Source of the DNA: an uncultured Muribaculaceae bacterium
GTDB taxonomy: Bacteria; Bacteroidota; Bacteroidia; Bacteroidales; Muribaculaceae
DNA length: 64,000 nt
NCBI GenBank assembly: GCA_910578095.1
Contig: CAJTOZ010000004.1
Coordinates: forward strand, 56,952 to 120,951
Direction: 5' to 3'
The notes beneath the pieces are model-generated. The model did not search any database. It had not been told where the DNA came from and was given only the letters and a program-made list of their open reading frames with translations. The position numbers and the translations under genes are program-made. The number at the start of each line of letters is the position of its first letter. The first letter of the stretch is position 1. Positions 1 to 9,564 of this stretch are shown here, piece after piece.

Positions 1-389
1 TTCTCAAGCAGTGCGGCGCGTGCCGGGGTGCGCGTGTCGCACTGTGTGCTGGCATGGAGCGCTATGGGGGGCAGATTCATGCGCAGGTAGGCCATATCCT
101 GCACTATCAGCGCATCCACACCGGCATCGTATAGCTCGCGCACAAGCGCTTCCACGGCTGCGATCTCATGGTCGTAGACAATGGTGTTGAGTGTGGCGTA
201 GATGCGTGCGTTGAACTTATGCGCTCCGGCTGCGGCACGCGCTATGTCCTCCACTGAGTTGCCGGCTGCGGCGCGTGCGCCGAAAGCCGGTGCACCCATG
301 TACACGGCATCTGCTCCGCAGGCTATTGCCTCCAGTGCGATGTCGGCTGTGCGTGCCGGTGCGAGCAGTTCGAGAGCCGTAGTGGTCAT
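1..389 (-). CDS. Peptidase U32 family protein, N-terminal part (cut by window edge)
   Basis: The frame opens at ATG 389-387 and runs off the left edge without a stop, giving about 129 residues. It begins MTTTALELLAPART and continues with GADAVYMGAPAFGAR and FNARIYATLNTIVYD, the opening of U32 peptidase (YegQ/RlhA-like) TIM-barrel proteins. A later stretch, DALIVQDMAYLR, also matches. Family members act as collagenase-like peptidases or in tRNA/rRNA hydroxylation; the substrate here cannot be told. Its start codon overlaps the stop of the upstream PHP gene (ATGA), so translational coupling is likely. Only the N-terminus is visible, so the subfamily is uncertain. Confidence 0.85.
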   Translation of the reverse strand, partial: MTTTALELLAPARTADIALEAIACGADAVYMGAPAFGARAAAGNSVEDIARAAAGAHKFNARIYATLNTIVYDHEIAAVEALVRELYDAGVDALIVQDMAYLRMNLPPIALHASTQCDTRTPARAALLE

Positions 390-1210
390 GGTACCATGCT
401 TTTCAGTGCGTCCAGAGCCTCGGGCCTGCCCGCGTCGGTAAGGGCCGGGTCGTGTGCATCGCTATTGACCACTATCGGCACGCCTGCGCGCAACAGCAGT
501 GGCCACCATCCGGTGCCCGGAAAAAATCGGCCGTGGCGCTGCAGAGCTTTGGTGTTGATCTCGGCTGCAACGCCATGTGCGGCAATACAATCCACGGTGT
601 CGGCTATGTGCCGCCCATACCACGGCTCATTCTCAATGCCCGGGCACATGGCCGATGCGTTGAGGCCTATCTTGTCGAAGTGCCCCACGATGTCAAGACC
701 TCCGGCTTCGATCATGGCTTGTGTCTGAGCGAAGAAACGGTCCACCACGTAGCGCAGGTCGTCGTCGAACACCTCGTGGACGTAGCGTGCAAAGCGGTCG
801 GCGGGGCCGTCGGTGTCGGCATACACGCCATTTTTTGATGGCACGAAATGCACGCTGCCTATGATGTAGTCCAGTCCATAGGCCCGGACGGCAGGGGACG
901 CCGGTCCCCACTGGGGGCCCAGATAGTCCACCTCCATGGCTGCGTAAAGGCGTATTTGGCCTTCGTATTTTAGCTGCAGGCGCCGCACCTCGGCCATATA
1001 GGCATCCACATCCGCAGCGTCCATGTTGCATGGCGAGGTTATGGTCAGGGGGCTATGTGGCGAGAATCCGTAGTGCTTCAGCCCGGCACGGATGGCTCCG
1101 CGCACCATTTCTTCCATGTCGGCATGCCCATCGCAGAATTGCGTGTGGCTGTGTAGATTATAGCGCGTGTCGGCGCCTATTTCGTTGAATATCTCTCGGA
1201 ATCGTGTCAT
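386..1210 (-). CDS. PHP-domain phosphatase, histidinol-phosphatase (HisJ/HisK) type
   Basis: This encodes 274 residues from ATG 1210. A TTG two codons upstream is possible but less likely. Metal-binding PHP motifs are visible: NLHSHTQFCDGH near the N-terminus, YGFSPHSP, DYIIGSVHFV in the middle and VVNSDAHDP near the C-terminus. Length and motif order match HisJ-type histidinol phosphatases, which dephosphorylate L-histidinol phosphate in histidine synthesis. No other his genes are in view, so another phosphoester substrate is possible. It starts 2 bp after the CstA stop and overlaps the U32 start by 4 nt, so it is the middle gene of a minus-strand operon. Confidence 0.85.
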   Translation of the reverse strand: MTRFREIFNEIGADTRYNLHSHTQFCDGHADMEEMVRGAIRAGLKHYGFSPHSPLTITSPCNMDAADVDAYMAEVRRLQLKYEGQIRLYAAMEVDYLGPQWGPASPAVRAYGLDYIIGSVHFVPSKNGVYADTDGPADRFARYVHEVFDDDLRYVVDRFFAQTQAMIEAGGLDIVGHFDKIGLNASAMCPGIENEPWYGRHIADTVDCIAAHGVAAEINTKALQRHGRFFPGTGWWPLLLRAGVPIVVNSDAHDPALTDAGRPEALDALKSMVP

Positions 1211-1212
1211 TG

Positions 1213-2664
1213 TCAAACTTCGTCAATCTCTGAATATAGGCTGCGCTCGCCGCGCACCATGCGGGCGAATGCCGCCGTGACGGCTGCTGTCACCGCCAGG
1301 GCGCATGCAGCGGCCATTGTCCGTCCCAGCCCGAACCCTTCGGGCGAGGGGGCGTAGAGGATATAGCTCACACACACCACCGTCATGAACATGGCCGGCA
1401 GCATGGTCAGCACATAGGCGCGTCCCCGCCGGTAGAGCCATGCCGACGCGGCCCACAGGGTGAACACGGCCAACGTCTGATTGCTCCACGCGAAGTAGCG
1501 CCACAGCACATTGAAATCTATCATCATAACTCCGGCAGTGGCAGCGAAGATGGGCAGAGACACCATCAGCCTGCGGCTTACGGGACGCTGGTCCACATGC
1601 AGGAAGTCGGCAGCGATGAGGCGTGCCGAGCGCAGGGCCGTATCGCCTGTGGTGATAGGAGCGGCCACCACGCCAAGTATGGCCAGAATGCCGCCGGCTG
1701 CTCCGAGCCATGAGATGGATATGTCGTGTACGAGCGCTCCCGCGCCCCCGCTGTGATCGGCCATATAGCTCTGCAGGCCATCGTATCCACCGGTGAATGT
1801 TATGGCGGCGGCAGCCCATATGAGAGCCACAAGGCCTTCGGCCACCATGGCGCCGTAAAACACCGGGCGTGCCAGCCGCTCGTTTCTGAGGCAGCGTGCC
1901 ATCATCGGGCTCTGTGTGGCATGGAATCCGCTGATGGCCCCGCATGCTATGCTTACGAACATCATCGGGAAAACCGGTTTGCTACCTCCGGCATAACGGC
2001 TCGAAAGGCCTCCGCTCCAGTCGGCCGGTATGTCGGCGCCACCGAAAAGAAGCACGCCGAGCAGCCCCACGGCCATGAACAGCAACGCGAAACCGAACAC
2101 GGGATATATGCGCGCTATCACCTTGTCGACCGGTAGCAGAGTGGCCAGCACATAATACAGGAATATGGCACCAATCCAGAATCCGGTACCGAGTGCCTGC
2201 GGTGTCATGGACGCGATGAGGCCGGCAGGCGTGAGCACGAACACCGCGCCCACCAGCACCAGCAGTACCAGCGAGAAAACGCGCATGAGCTGCTTGATGC
2301 CGGAGCCCAGTTCGCGGCCTACCAGTTCCGGCAGCGACGCTCCACCTGCGCGCAGGCTCATCATGGCCGAGACAAAGTCGTGCACGGCGCCTGCGAAAAT
2401 GGTGCCCAGCACTATCCACAGAAATGCCGCGGGCCCGAACATTATGCCCATGATAGCTCCGAATATGGGACCGAGACCGGCTATATTCAGGAACTGGATG
2501 AGAAACACGCGCCACACGGGCAGGGGCACATAGTCTATGCCGTCGCGCATGGTGTCGGCGGGTACTGCGCGCTGCGGGTTGATGCCCGTCACGCGCTCGA
2601 CCACTGCACCGTACACGAAGTATCCGCCCACGAGCACAGCCAGAGAAACAAGAAAAGATGTCAT
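1213..2664 (-). CDS. cstA: CstA-family carbon starvation / peptide or pyruvate transporter
   Basis: A 483-residue polytopic membrane protein with about 13 hydrophobic segments. The family signatures FLNIAGLGPIFGAIMG and GTIFAGAVHDFVSAMMSLR lie in the first 110 residues, and ISGFHATQSPMMARCL is in the middle. CstA proteins import peptides or pyruvate. The short form of about 480 residues is usual in Bacteroidota, whereas enterobacterial CstA is about 700. It lies 48 nt downstream of the TPR/PD40 gene and 2 nt upstream of the PHP gene. Substrate specificity cannot be read from sequence. Confidence 0.9.
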   Translation of the reverse strand: MTSFLVSLAVLVGGYFVYGAVVERVTGINPQRAVPADTMRDGIDYVPLPVWRVFLIQFLNIAGLGPIFGAIMGIMFGPAAFLWIVLGTIFAGAVHDFVSAMMSLRAGGASLPELVGRELGSGIKQLMRVFSLVLLVLVGAVFVLTPAGLIASMTPQALGTGFWIGAIFLYYVLATLLPVDKVIARIYPVFGFALLFMAVGLLGVLLFGGADIPADWSGGLSSRYAGGSKPVFPMMFVSIACGAISGFHATQSPMMARCLRNERLARPVFYGAMVAEGLVALIWAAAAITFTGGYDGLQSYMADHSGGAGALVHDISISWLGAAGGILAILGVVAAPITTGDTALRSARLIAADFLHVDQRPVSRRLMVSLPIFAATAGVMMIDFNVLWRYFAWSNQTLAVFTLWAASAWLYRRGRAYVLTMLPAMFMTVVCVSYILYAPSPEGFGLGRTMAAACALAVTAAVTAAFARMVRGERSLYSEIDEV

Positions 2665-2712
2665 AGCAAGAAAAAATGAAGAAGAGAGATGGTGGAATGT
2701 GTGGCTTGAAAA

Positions 2713-4116
2713 TCAGCGTTCGAGTCTTACTACCTTGTTGGCTGCCGAGCGTCGGCGGGTCCGCGCTTTTTCCAACTCGCTCTCAAGACCGCGTATGCGT
2801 GGCGCCACCGAGGTGTTGCCGTTGCGGAACTTATCGCGGAGCGTCTCCAGATCGGCGCAGATGGCTGCAATCTCATCGTCGATGCCCAGTACGGATTCCA
2901 TCGCACGCCGAGCCTCGGCATTGCCGAAATCGGCCAGGCGGGTGTACACGCGTCCGTCGGCCATGGCGATGGCGAATGTGCGGGTTTCCTCCCCGGCGGA
3001 TGTTCCGGTGCCGTCGGCGCGGGCCAGTTCGTTGACACGTCGGCGCAATGCATCGTAGTCTTTGTCAGGGTCCTGTGTGGCGGCAATGGATAAAATGCGT
3101 GCGCGGGCTGCAAGATCGGGCGCGTCGGGTTCCACATTCACACGCATCTGCGAGGGTACGAATTCGTAGATCGTAACCTTGCCTTCCGGGGCATTGCGGT
3201 CGGTAGCCCACCAGCCTATACCTGCACCCTCGTCGATGGCCAGCATATAGTCGTTGGCCGGGGAATTATACGGCATGCCCACGTTCTGCGGTTGCAGGAA
3301 CGACCCGTCGTCGGTGCGGCGTGTCATGAAAATGTCGTAGCCGCCGAGGCTCTCAGGCCCTTTCGCCGCAAAGTACAGTGTGACGCCGTCCGGCATCAGG
3401 AACGGAAATGCTGTGGCATCGGCTTCCATACCCGTTTTCAGCTGCGACACACCTTCCACGGTGCCATCGTCAAGGATCGCTGCACTCATGATGGCTACGG
3501 AGCCTGCACTGTCGGGCATCGATGTCCAGAACATCTCGCGGCCGCATTCGGGGGTGTACACCAGCCAAGCGTCGTCTACCGAGCCGGCTCCGTCCGAAAG
3601 GCGGCCGGCACCCGGCGACAAGCGGTAGTGGCGGAAAAAGTCGGAGGCGTCCACCGTCAGGGAGTCGATTATTTCCACGCGCTCCACACGTTCCATCATA
3701 TTACGCATGGCCACGGCACGTGTCTGCATCTCTTCCAGCGCGTCGGGTATTTCTGCCTTGCGGTTTTTGCGCAGGGCGGTTTCCCAACGGTCGAGATGCG
3801 CCGAGGCATCTTCTGGGCGGTATTGTTCGAGGGCGAGTTCGGCCAACAGGCGCGAAGCATCGGCCACTCCTCGCCCCTCTGCCACTTTCAGAGGCGCCAC
3901 AGCTTCGGAGCCGCGGTCCATAGCGGCCAGTGTGGCTCCGAGATAATAGGCGGTGTTGCCATCGCGCGGACTTTTCTTGTGCAGGGCTTCCAGCGCCGGC
4001 AACGCTTGTTCGTACTCTCCATCGAGAAACAAACGCTTCGGTGCATCCAGCGGGCCGGCGGCAGCTCCCACACACAGCATAAGGGCCACGGAGGCCATAT
4101 ATATCTTGATACGCAT
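2713..4116 (-). CDS. Secreted TPR and PD40 (WD40-like propeller) protein
   Basis: A 467-residue protein with an N-terminal signal peptide (residues 1-20, ending GAAAG). TPR-like helices follow to about residue 130 (LDGEYEQALPALEAL, NTAYYLGATLAAMDRG). A PD40-type beta-propeller segment comes next, with VDDAWLVYTPECGREMFWTS, LMPDGVTLYFAAKGPESLGG and YDIFMTRR. A charged, probably coiled-coil tail ends the protein. This layout is common in Bacteroidota envelope proteins related to PorE/OmpA-associated TPR-PD40 proteins, but the OmpA domain is absent. It probably acts in the periplasm as a scaffold; exact role unknown. A divergent promoter region separates it from the GH2 gene. Confidence 0.7.
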   Translation of the reverse strand: MRIKIYMASVALMLCVGAAAGPLDAPKRLFLDGEYEQALPALEALHKKSPRDGNTAYYLGATLAAMDRGSEAVAPLKVAEGRGVADASRLLAELALEQYRPEDASAHLDRWETALRKNRKAEIPDALEEMQTRAVAMRNMMERVERVEIIDSLTVDASDFFRHYRLSPGAGRLSDGAGSVDDAWLVYTPECGREMFWTSMPDSAGSVAIMSAAILDDGTVEGVSQLKTGMEADATAFPFLMPDGVTLYFAAKGPESLGGYDIFMTRRTDDGSFLQPQNVGMPYNSPANDYMLAIDEGAGIGWWATDRNAPEGKVTIYEFVPSQMRVNVEPDAPDLAARARILSIAATQDPDKDYDALRRRVNELARADGTGTSAGEETRTFAIAMADGRVYTRLADFGNAEARRAMESVLGIDDEIAAICADLETLRDKFRNGNTSVAPRIRGLESELEKARTRRRSAANKVVRLER

Positions 4117-4139
4117 AATCTATACAACGATAATAGACG

Positions 4140-4147
4140 CAAAATTA
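4140..4147 (-). promoter_or_regulatory. Bacteroidota -7 box for the TPR/PD40 gene
   Basis: On the minus strand this reads TAATTTTG, matching TAnnTTTG, about 24 nt upstream of ATG 4116. It lies 22 nt from an opposing box, making a compact divergent promoter region. No clear -33 TTG at 19-21 bp spacing was found. Confidence 0.6.
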
Positions 4148-4169
4148 CGGAAAATCTCGCAAAAAGCGC

Positions 4170-4177
4170 TATATTTG
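4170..4177 (+). promoter_or_regulatory. Bacteroidota -7 box for the GH2 gene
   Basis: TATATTTG matches TAnnTTTG. It ends 21 nt before ATG 4199, which predicts a leader of only about 15 nt. It supports starting the GH2 protein at 4199 and not further upstream. Confidence 0.65.
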
Positions 4178-4198
4178 CACAAAATTCACATTTCTGCG

Positions 4199-6637
4199 AT
4201 GAAACATCTTCCCACATTCCTTGTGGCCTGCATAGCGGCTGCCACACTCGGTGCCACCCCACGCGAAACCATAGACTTCGACCGTGACTGGTACTTCGCT
4301 TTCGGCAGCGCAGCATCGCCGGAGCAGGATTTCGGTAATGCCACTGAATATTTCACGTATCTTACGAAAGCTGCGTCGATACACAATGCCGGCCCCTATG
4401 CACCCACCTACGATATGGCCGCCGACAGCGGGCGTTGGCGTGCCGTAGAGCTTCCGCACGACTGGGTGGTGGATCTGCCTTACGACAGCACCGCCAGCCA
4501 TAGCCACGGCTACAAAACCGTGGGATGGCAGTGGCCCGAGACATCTGTGGGCTGGTATCGCAAGACTTTCGCAGTGGACAGTGCTGATGCCGGGCGGCAC
4601 ATATACCTGCAATTCGACGGCATACACCGCGATAGCCGCGTGTGGGTCAACGGATTCTATCTTGGCAATGAACCCAGCGGATACGCCACCTCCACCTACG
4701 ACATCACCGACTATCTCAACTACGGGGGCGATAATGTGGTGGCCGTGCGTGCCGATGCTTCTGTCGAAGAGGGCTGGTTTTACGAAGGAGCCGGCATATA
4801 CCGCCATGTATGGCTTGTGAAAACGTCGCCGGTGCATTTCGAGCCATTCGGGCTGGCCACACATGCCGTAATGGACGAAAGCGATCTTGGCCACGCACGC
4901 CTTGAAGTGCAGGCCGAGATGCGGAACGCATCCCGGAAAGACGTGGCAAACGCACGTCTGCGCGCTACATTGCGCGATGCTTCCGGCGCGCTTGTGGCCA
5001 CCTCCGAGAGCCCCCGCACAGCTGTTCCCGTAAGGGAGAAAAATACGGCCCTCGCTGCGATAGATGTCAACTCCCCGCAGCTGTGGAGCCCCGATAGTCC
5101 GTATCTCTACACCCTCACCACGCAACTCCTTGGCCCGGATGGAAGTGTGCTTGATGAAGCCGATACGCGCATAGGTTTTCGCACTGTGCGCTTCGACCCC
5201 GACAGCGGGTTCATTCTCAACGGAAAGCGTCTGCCTCTGCGTGGTGTCAACATGCATCAGGACCACGCCGGAGTGGGGACAGCGATCCCCGATGCTCTTC
5301 AGGCCCATCGCCTGCGCCGGTTGAAGGACATGGGAGTGAACGCCTATCGTTCGAGCCACAATCCCATGACTCCCGCCATGCTTGATGCTTGCGATAGCCT
5401 CGGCATTCTTGTGGTGGAGGAAAACCGTCTTATGGGATCCAATGCCGAGCATATCGGGCAGCTTGAGCGTATGATACGCCGCGACCGCAACCATCCGTCG
5501 GTCATAGCCTGGAGTGTGGGCAACGAAGAGTGGGGGCTCGAATGGAAGCCGCAGGGCGAGCGCGTGGTGGCGACCATGCGCGACCATGTGCGCCGCATCG
5601 ATCCCACGCGTGTGGCCACTGCTGCCACCAGCGGTGGTCCGGCCACGATCCTGCACGCCGATGTGGCCGGCTACAACTATGTGCTGCAGAATCCTATCGA
5701 CGATAACCGCACGCGCTTCCCCCGCCGCAGCGCTATGGGCAGCGAGGAAACCACCGGCTGCGGCACGCGTGGCATCTATACCACCGATGCAGCCAGCGGC
5801 CGCATGGCTGCCCACAATCGCCGGGCCAACGGTTCCGACAGTCTCATCAACTGCATAAGCAGAGGCATGCGCTTCTATGCCGAGCGCCCATGGCTTGCCG
5901 GGCTGTTTTTCTGGACGGGTTTCGACTACCGTGGCGAGCCCAATCCCATGAAATTTCCCGCTACGGGATCTCAGTTTGGCCTGCTCGACTATTGTGGTTT
6001 TCCAAAAGATGAGGCCTACTACGTCAAAGCTTGCTGGACGGAGGAGCCTGTGCTTCACATTCTTCCGCATTGGAATCTTGAAGGATGCGAAGGCGATAGT
6101 GTGAGCGTGTGGGCCTACACCAACTGCGATGAGGTGGAGCTGAGCCTGAACGGCCGTTCTTTGGGTCGCCGAAAGGTGGAACCGATGACACACGCCGAAT
6201 GGCGCACGGTCTACACCCCTGGCGAACTGAAAGCTACCGGCTGGCGCGACGGGCGCCGGGTGGCATCGGCCCGTGTGCGCACTGCCGGTGTGCCGGCTAT
6301 GGTGAGCGCACATCCGGATCGCACGCATCTCGCAGCCGATGGCGCGGATGTGGCCGTAGTGGACATCAGTCTTGCCGATGCACGCGGCAACTTCACGCCC
6401 ACCGCATGCGTCCCCGTGAGGGTGGAGCTTGAAGGCCCCGCACGCATAATCGGTGGAGGCAACGGCGACCCCGCATGGCAGTCGGCCGAGCGCCCCGCCT
6501 CTCCAACGGTATTTGAATTGCCTTCTTTCAACGGCCTCGCACAAGTATTGATACAGACTACCGACCAGCCCGGCGAAATCACTTTGCGCATAAGCGCAGC
6601 CGGCAACACCACAATGTTGAGACTGCAATCACATTGA
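4199..6637 (+). CDS. Glycoside hydrolase family 2 (beta-galactosidase-like), secreted
   Basis: An 812-residue protein; ATG 4199 opens a signal peptide (MKHLPTFLVACIAAATLGAT) just after a promoter. The domains are GH2 sugar-binding (to about 200), Ig-like (about 230-335), TIM barrel (about 340-600), then C-terminal modules with CDEVELSLNGRSLG and an Ig-like end. The barrel begins LNGKRLPLRGVNMHQDHAG. The acid/base glutamate lies in WSVGNEEWG (about residue 440) and the nucleophile probably in MGSEETTG (about 513). It should cleave terminal beta-linked sugars from glycans in the periplasm; the exact sugar is uncertain. The acyl-CoA ligase follows 1 nt later. No susC/D pair adjoins it, so this is not a classical PUL. 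Confidence 0.88.
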   Translation: MKHLPTFLVACIAAATLGATPRETIDFDRDWYFAFGSAASPEQDFGNATEYFTYLTKAASIHNAGPYAPTYDMAADSGRWRAVELPHDWVVDLPYDSTASHSHGYKTVGWQWPETSVGWYRKTFAVDSADAGRHIYLQFDGIHRDSRVWVNGFYLGNEPSGYATSTYDITDYLNYGGDNVVAVRADASVEEGWFYEGAGIYRHVWLVKTSPVHFEPFGLATHAVMDESDLGHARLEVQAEMRNASRKDVANARLRATLRDASGALVATSESPRTAVPVREKNTALAAIDVNSPQLWSPDSPYLYTLTTQLLGPDGSVLDEADTRIGFRTVRFDPDSGFILNGKRLPLRGVNMHQDHAGVGTAIPDALQAHRLRRLKDMGVNAYRSSHNPMTPAMLDACDSLGILVVEENRLMGSNAEHIGQLERMIRRDRNHPSVIAWSVGNEEWGLEWKPQGERVVATMRDHVRRIDPTRVATAATSGGPATILHADVAGYNYVLQNPIDDNRTRFPRRSAMGSEETTGCGTRGIYTTDAASGRMAAHNRRANGSDSLINCISRGMRFYAERPWLAGLFFWTGFDYRGEPNPMKFPATGSQFGLLDYCGFPKDEAYYVKACWTEEPVLHILPHWNLEGCEGDSVSVWAYTNCDEVELSLNGRSLGRRKVEPMTHAEWRTVYTPGELKATGWRDGRRVASARVRTAGVPAMVSAHPDRTHLAADGADVAVVDISLADARGNFTPTACVPVRVELEGPARIIGGGNGDPAWQSAERPASPTVFELPSFNGLAQVLIQTTDQPGEITLRISAAGNTTMLRLQSH

Positions 6638-6638
6638 C

Positions 6639-8288
6639 ATGACAGAATCCCTCATACCGTTTATTGAGAAAAGCATACGCGACAACTGGGAGCGTCCGGC
6701 TCTCACCAACTATCGCGGTGTATCATACCAATATCGCGATGTGGCACGCAAGATAGCCAAGCTGCATCTGTTGTACGAACATGCCGGCATCAAGCCCGGA
6801 GAGCGCATCGCCATTTGCGGGCGCAATTCCGCGCAATGGGCGGTGGCTATGCTCTCGGCTGTCACCTACGGGTGTGTGGCTGTTCCGATACTTCAGGATT
6901 TCAAGCCCGACAGCATCCATCATCTTGTGTGCCATAGCGAGGCACGGCTGCTTCTGGCCGACAATTCCATATGGGAGAATCTTGACCCAGACCAGATGCC
7001 CGGCCTGGAAGGAGTGCTGCGCATAGCCGATTTCTCGCTGCTGCATTCGCGGAGCGATGCATTTCCATCGGCTCGTTCGCGCTTGAACGAGCTTTTCGGA
7101 TGCCGCTACCCTGAGCGTTTCACTCCCGCCGATGTGAGCTATGCCTGCCCCGACGGCGACAAGCTGATGCTCATCAACTACACGAGCGGATCCACCGGTT
7201 TCAGCAAGGGCGTGATGCTCCCCCACCGCTCGTTGTGGAGCAATATGCTTTTCTGCCGCGACCGCATAGCGTGGCTCCGGGCCGGCGATCCTCTTGTCAG
7301 TGTTCTCCCCATGGCCCATATGTATGGCCTCACAATAGAATTGTTCTATCCCATATGCGTGGGATGCCACATCACTTTTCTCACGCGCACGCCCGCACCA
7401 CGCGTCATCATGGAGGCTATGTCCGACATCCAGCCCCGGCTCATCACCACGGTGCCCCTGGTGCTCGAGAAGATCATACGTATGCGCATACTCCCAATGA
7501 TGGAAAAGAGGCTGATGCGACTGCTTCTGCGCGTGCCGGGCATAGACCACCGGCTCATGGCGCGCGTGCGTTCCGAACTGGTGGGCGCCTTCGGTGGCAA
7601 TGTGCGCGAGCTCATAGTGGGTGGAGCGCCTCTCAACCGCGAGATTGAGGAGTTCCTTGCGCGCATCCGTTTCCCGTATGCCAATGTCTATGGAATGACA
7701 GAATGCGGCCCATTCATCACCTATATGTCCACGCGCGATAGCCGTGTGGCATCGTGCGGACGTGCTGTGGACCGGATGGAGCTGCGCATCGACTCTCCCG
7801 ACCCGGTGCGCATACCCGGCGTGCTGTGGGTGCGCGGTGCCAATCTGATGGAGGGGTATTTTAAGAATCCGGATGCCACATCCGCCGTCATGCGCGACGG
7901 ATGGATGAGCACGGGCGATATCTGTACCCTCGACAAGGATGGATTTCTTTATGTGCGCGGTCGCGATAAAAACATGATATTAAGCGCCAACGGACAGAAT
8001 ATATACCCCGAGGAAATAGAGTCCAAGCTCAATAATATGCCATATGTGGCTGAAAGTCTCGTTATTGATGAGAACAACCGCCTCATAGCCCTTGTGTATC
8101 CCGATCTTGATGCTGCGCGCGTGCAGGGGCTCGGTCAGGCGGATTTGCAGGCTGTGATGCGCGACAATATAGCCGCACTCAATCAGGAGCTCCCGCGCTA
8201 TAGCCATATCGCCGATGTGCGTATCTATCAGGAGGAGTTTGAGAAGACGGCGAAGCGTTCGATCAAGCGCTATCTCTACATGCGGTAG
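6639..8288 (+). CDS. AMP-dependent acyl-CoA synthetase (long-chain fatty acid CoA ligase type)
   Basis: A 549-residue adenylate-forming enzyme. The ATP-binding P-loop INYTSGSTGFSKGVM is at about residue 180, the A5 motif VYGMTECGP at about 350, and the C-terminal hinge region STGDICTLDKDGFLYVRGR at about 425. It activates a carboxylic acid as acyl-AMP and transfers it to CoA or a related thiol, in the cytoplasm. Lengths near 550 are usual for FadD-like or acyl-ACP synthetase-like enzymes of Bacteroidota. It starts 1 nt after the GH2 stop and is followed by a strong hairpin terminator. Chain-length preference cannot be inferred. Confidence 0.87.
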   Translation: MTESLIPFIEKSIRDNWERPALTNYRGVSYQYRDVARKIAKLHLLYEHAGIKPGERIAICGRNSAQWAVAMLSAVTYGCVAVPILQDFKPDSIHHLVCHSEARLLLADNSIWENLDPDQMPGLEGVLRIADFSLLHSRSDAFPSARSRLNELFGCRYPERFTPADVSYACPDGDKLMLINYTSGSTGFSKGVMLPHRSLWSNMLFCRDRIAWLRAGDPLVSVLPMAHMYGLTIELFYPICVGCHITFLTRTPAPRVIMEAMSDIQPRLITTVPLVLEKIIRMRILPMMEKRLMRLLLRVPGIDHRLMARVRSELVGAFGGNVRELIVGGAPLNREIEEFLARIRFPYANVYGMTECGPFITYMSTRDSRVASCGRAVDRMELRIDSPDPVRIPGVLWVRGANLMEGYFKNPDATSAVMRDGWMSTGDICTLDKDGFLYVRGRDKNMILSANGQNIYPEEIESKLNNMPYVAESLVIDENNRLIALVYPDLDAARVQGLGQADLQAVMRDNIAALNQELPRYSHIADVRIYQEEFEKTAKRSIKRYLYMR

Positions 8289-8312
8289 CGTTCAAGGATA
8301 AAGGATAAAAGA

Positions 8313-8342
8313 AAAGCGTTGCCACACACGTGGCAACGCTTT
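8313..8342. terminator. Bidirectional terminator between acyl-CoA ligase and ackA
   Basis: A perfect 13-bp stem, AAAGCGTTGCCAC (8313-8325) pairing with 8330-8342, with loop ACAC. A T-run follows on the plus strand (TTCTTTTTT) and an A-rich stretch precedes it, so it can serve both convergent genes. Confidence 0.9.
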
Positions 8343-8367
8343 CTTTTTTGTAGTGTCTGATGTCGTT

Positions 8368-9561
8368 TTATTTCACGAGCGCCGCGGTGTCGCGTGCTAT
8401 CATCAGTTCTTCGTCGGTGGGTACTACTACCACTGTGACCTTGCTTCCGGCAGCCGATATTACTGCTTCTTCGCCGCGCACCTTGTTGGCTTCGAGGTCT
8501 ATCTCCACGCCCATGAAAGCAAGAGGCTTGCACACATCGGCGCGAAGTCCGGTCTGGTTCTCGCCTACGCCGCCGGTGAACACTATGATGTCGACGCCTC
8601 CCATCTCGGCCGCATAAGCGCCGATGTATTTGGTGATGCGCTGCACATACATGTCAAGGCCGAGCTTGGCGCGCTCATTGCCGGCATTTACCGCTGCTTC
8701 TATTTCGCGCATGTCGCTGCTGATGCCGGTGAGACCGGCCATGCCGCTTTCTTTGTTTATGATGCGCTGGATGTCGGATGCGGAAAGATTGTGCTTGGTC
8801 ATAAGGTAGGTGAGCGCACCGGGATCGACATCGCCCACGCGTGTGCCCATCATGAGACCTTCGGTGGGTGTGAGGCCCATGGAGGTGTCCACACTGCGGC
8901 CGCCATCGACGGCTGTGATGCTGCCGCCGTTGCCCACATGACATGTGATTATCTTTTTGTCCTTGATGTCTACTCCCAGAATCTCGCACACGCGCTGCGA
9001 TACATAGCGATGGCTTGTGCCGTGGAAGCCGTAGCGGCGCACGCCGTCTTCCTCATAGTAGTGGTAGGGCAGGGCATACATGAAGCTTTTCGCAGGCATT
9101 GTCTGGTGGAAAGCAGTGTCGAACACACCCACCTGGGGAACGCCGGGAAGCAGCTGCTCCATGGCCTCTATGCCGGTCATGTTGGCGGGGTTGTGGAGCG
9201 GAGCGATATCGTAGCATTGGCGTATCATTTCCTTTACGGCATCGTCGATGACAACGCTCTTGGCGAATTTCTCGCCGCCGTGCACCACGCGGTGGCCTAC
9301 GGCTTCAATCTCGCTGTAGCTGCCGATGCAGCCTTCTTTCGGGTCGGTGAGCTGACGCAGCACGGCTTCGATGGCTCCTTTGTGGTCGGAGAGGCCGAGC
9401 TCTACTATCCCTTTGCTGCCGTCCGGGCGCTTGAACTTCAGGAAGCCGTCGGGCAGCCCTATTTTTTCCACTCCACCTTCGGCGAGCACTTTCTCGCCAT
9501 CGGTATCTATGAGTTTGTACTTTACGGAGCTGCTGCCCGAGTTGAGAACAAGGATTTTCAT
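8368..9561 (-). CDS. ackA: Acetate kinase
   Basis: A 397-residue ASKHA-fold kinase. The ATP-site N-terminus MKILVLNSGSSSVKYKLID, VGHRVVHGGEKF, YGFHGTSHRYVS, HVGNGGSITAVDGG and VFTGGVGENQ are all present. It interconverts acetyl phosphate plus ADP and acetate plus ATP, the ATP-yielding end of acetate fermentation. It lies 3 nt after pta, so the two make one operon (Pta-AckA). Length is normal and nothing is missing. Confidence 0.97.
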   Translation of the reverse strand: MKILVLNSGSSSVKYKLIDTDGEKVLAEGGVEKIGLPDGFLKFKRPDGSKGIVELGLSDHKGAIEAVLRQLTDPKEGCIGSYSEIEAVGHRVVHGGEKFAKSVVIDDAVKEMIRQCYDIAPLHNPANMTGIEAMEQLLPGVPQVGVFDTAFHQTMPAKSFMYALPYHYYEEDGVRRYGFHGTSHRYVSQRVCEILGVDIKDKKIITCHVGNGGSITAVDGGRSVDTSMGLTPTEGLMMGTRVGDVDPGALTYLMTKHNLSASDIQRIINKESGMAGLTGISSDMREIEAAVNAGNERAKLGLDMYVQRITKYIGAYAAEMGGVDIIVFTGGVGENQTGLRADVCKPLAFMGVEIDLEANKVRGEEAVISAAGSKVTVVVVPTDEELMIARDTAALVK

Positions 9562-9564
9562 GGT

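Noticed and set aside
4199..6637. Calling the GH2 and GH3 genes a polysaccharide utilisation locus
   Set aside because: No SusC/SusD pair or sensor is adjacent; the two enzymes lie about 37 kb apart among housekeeping genes.
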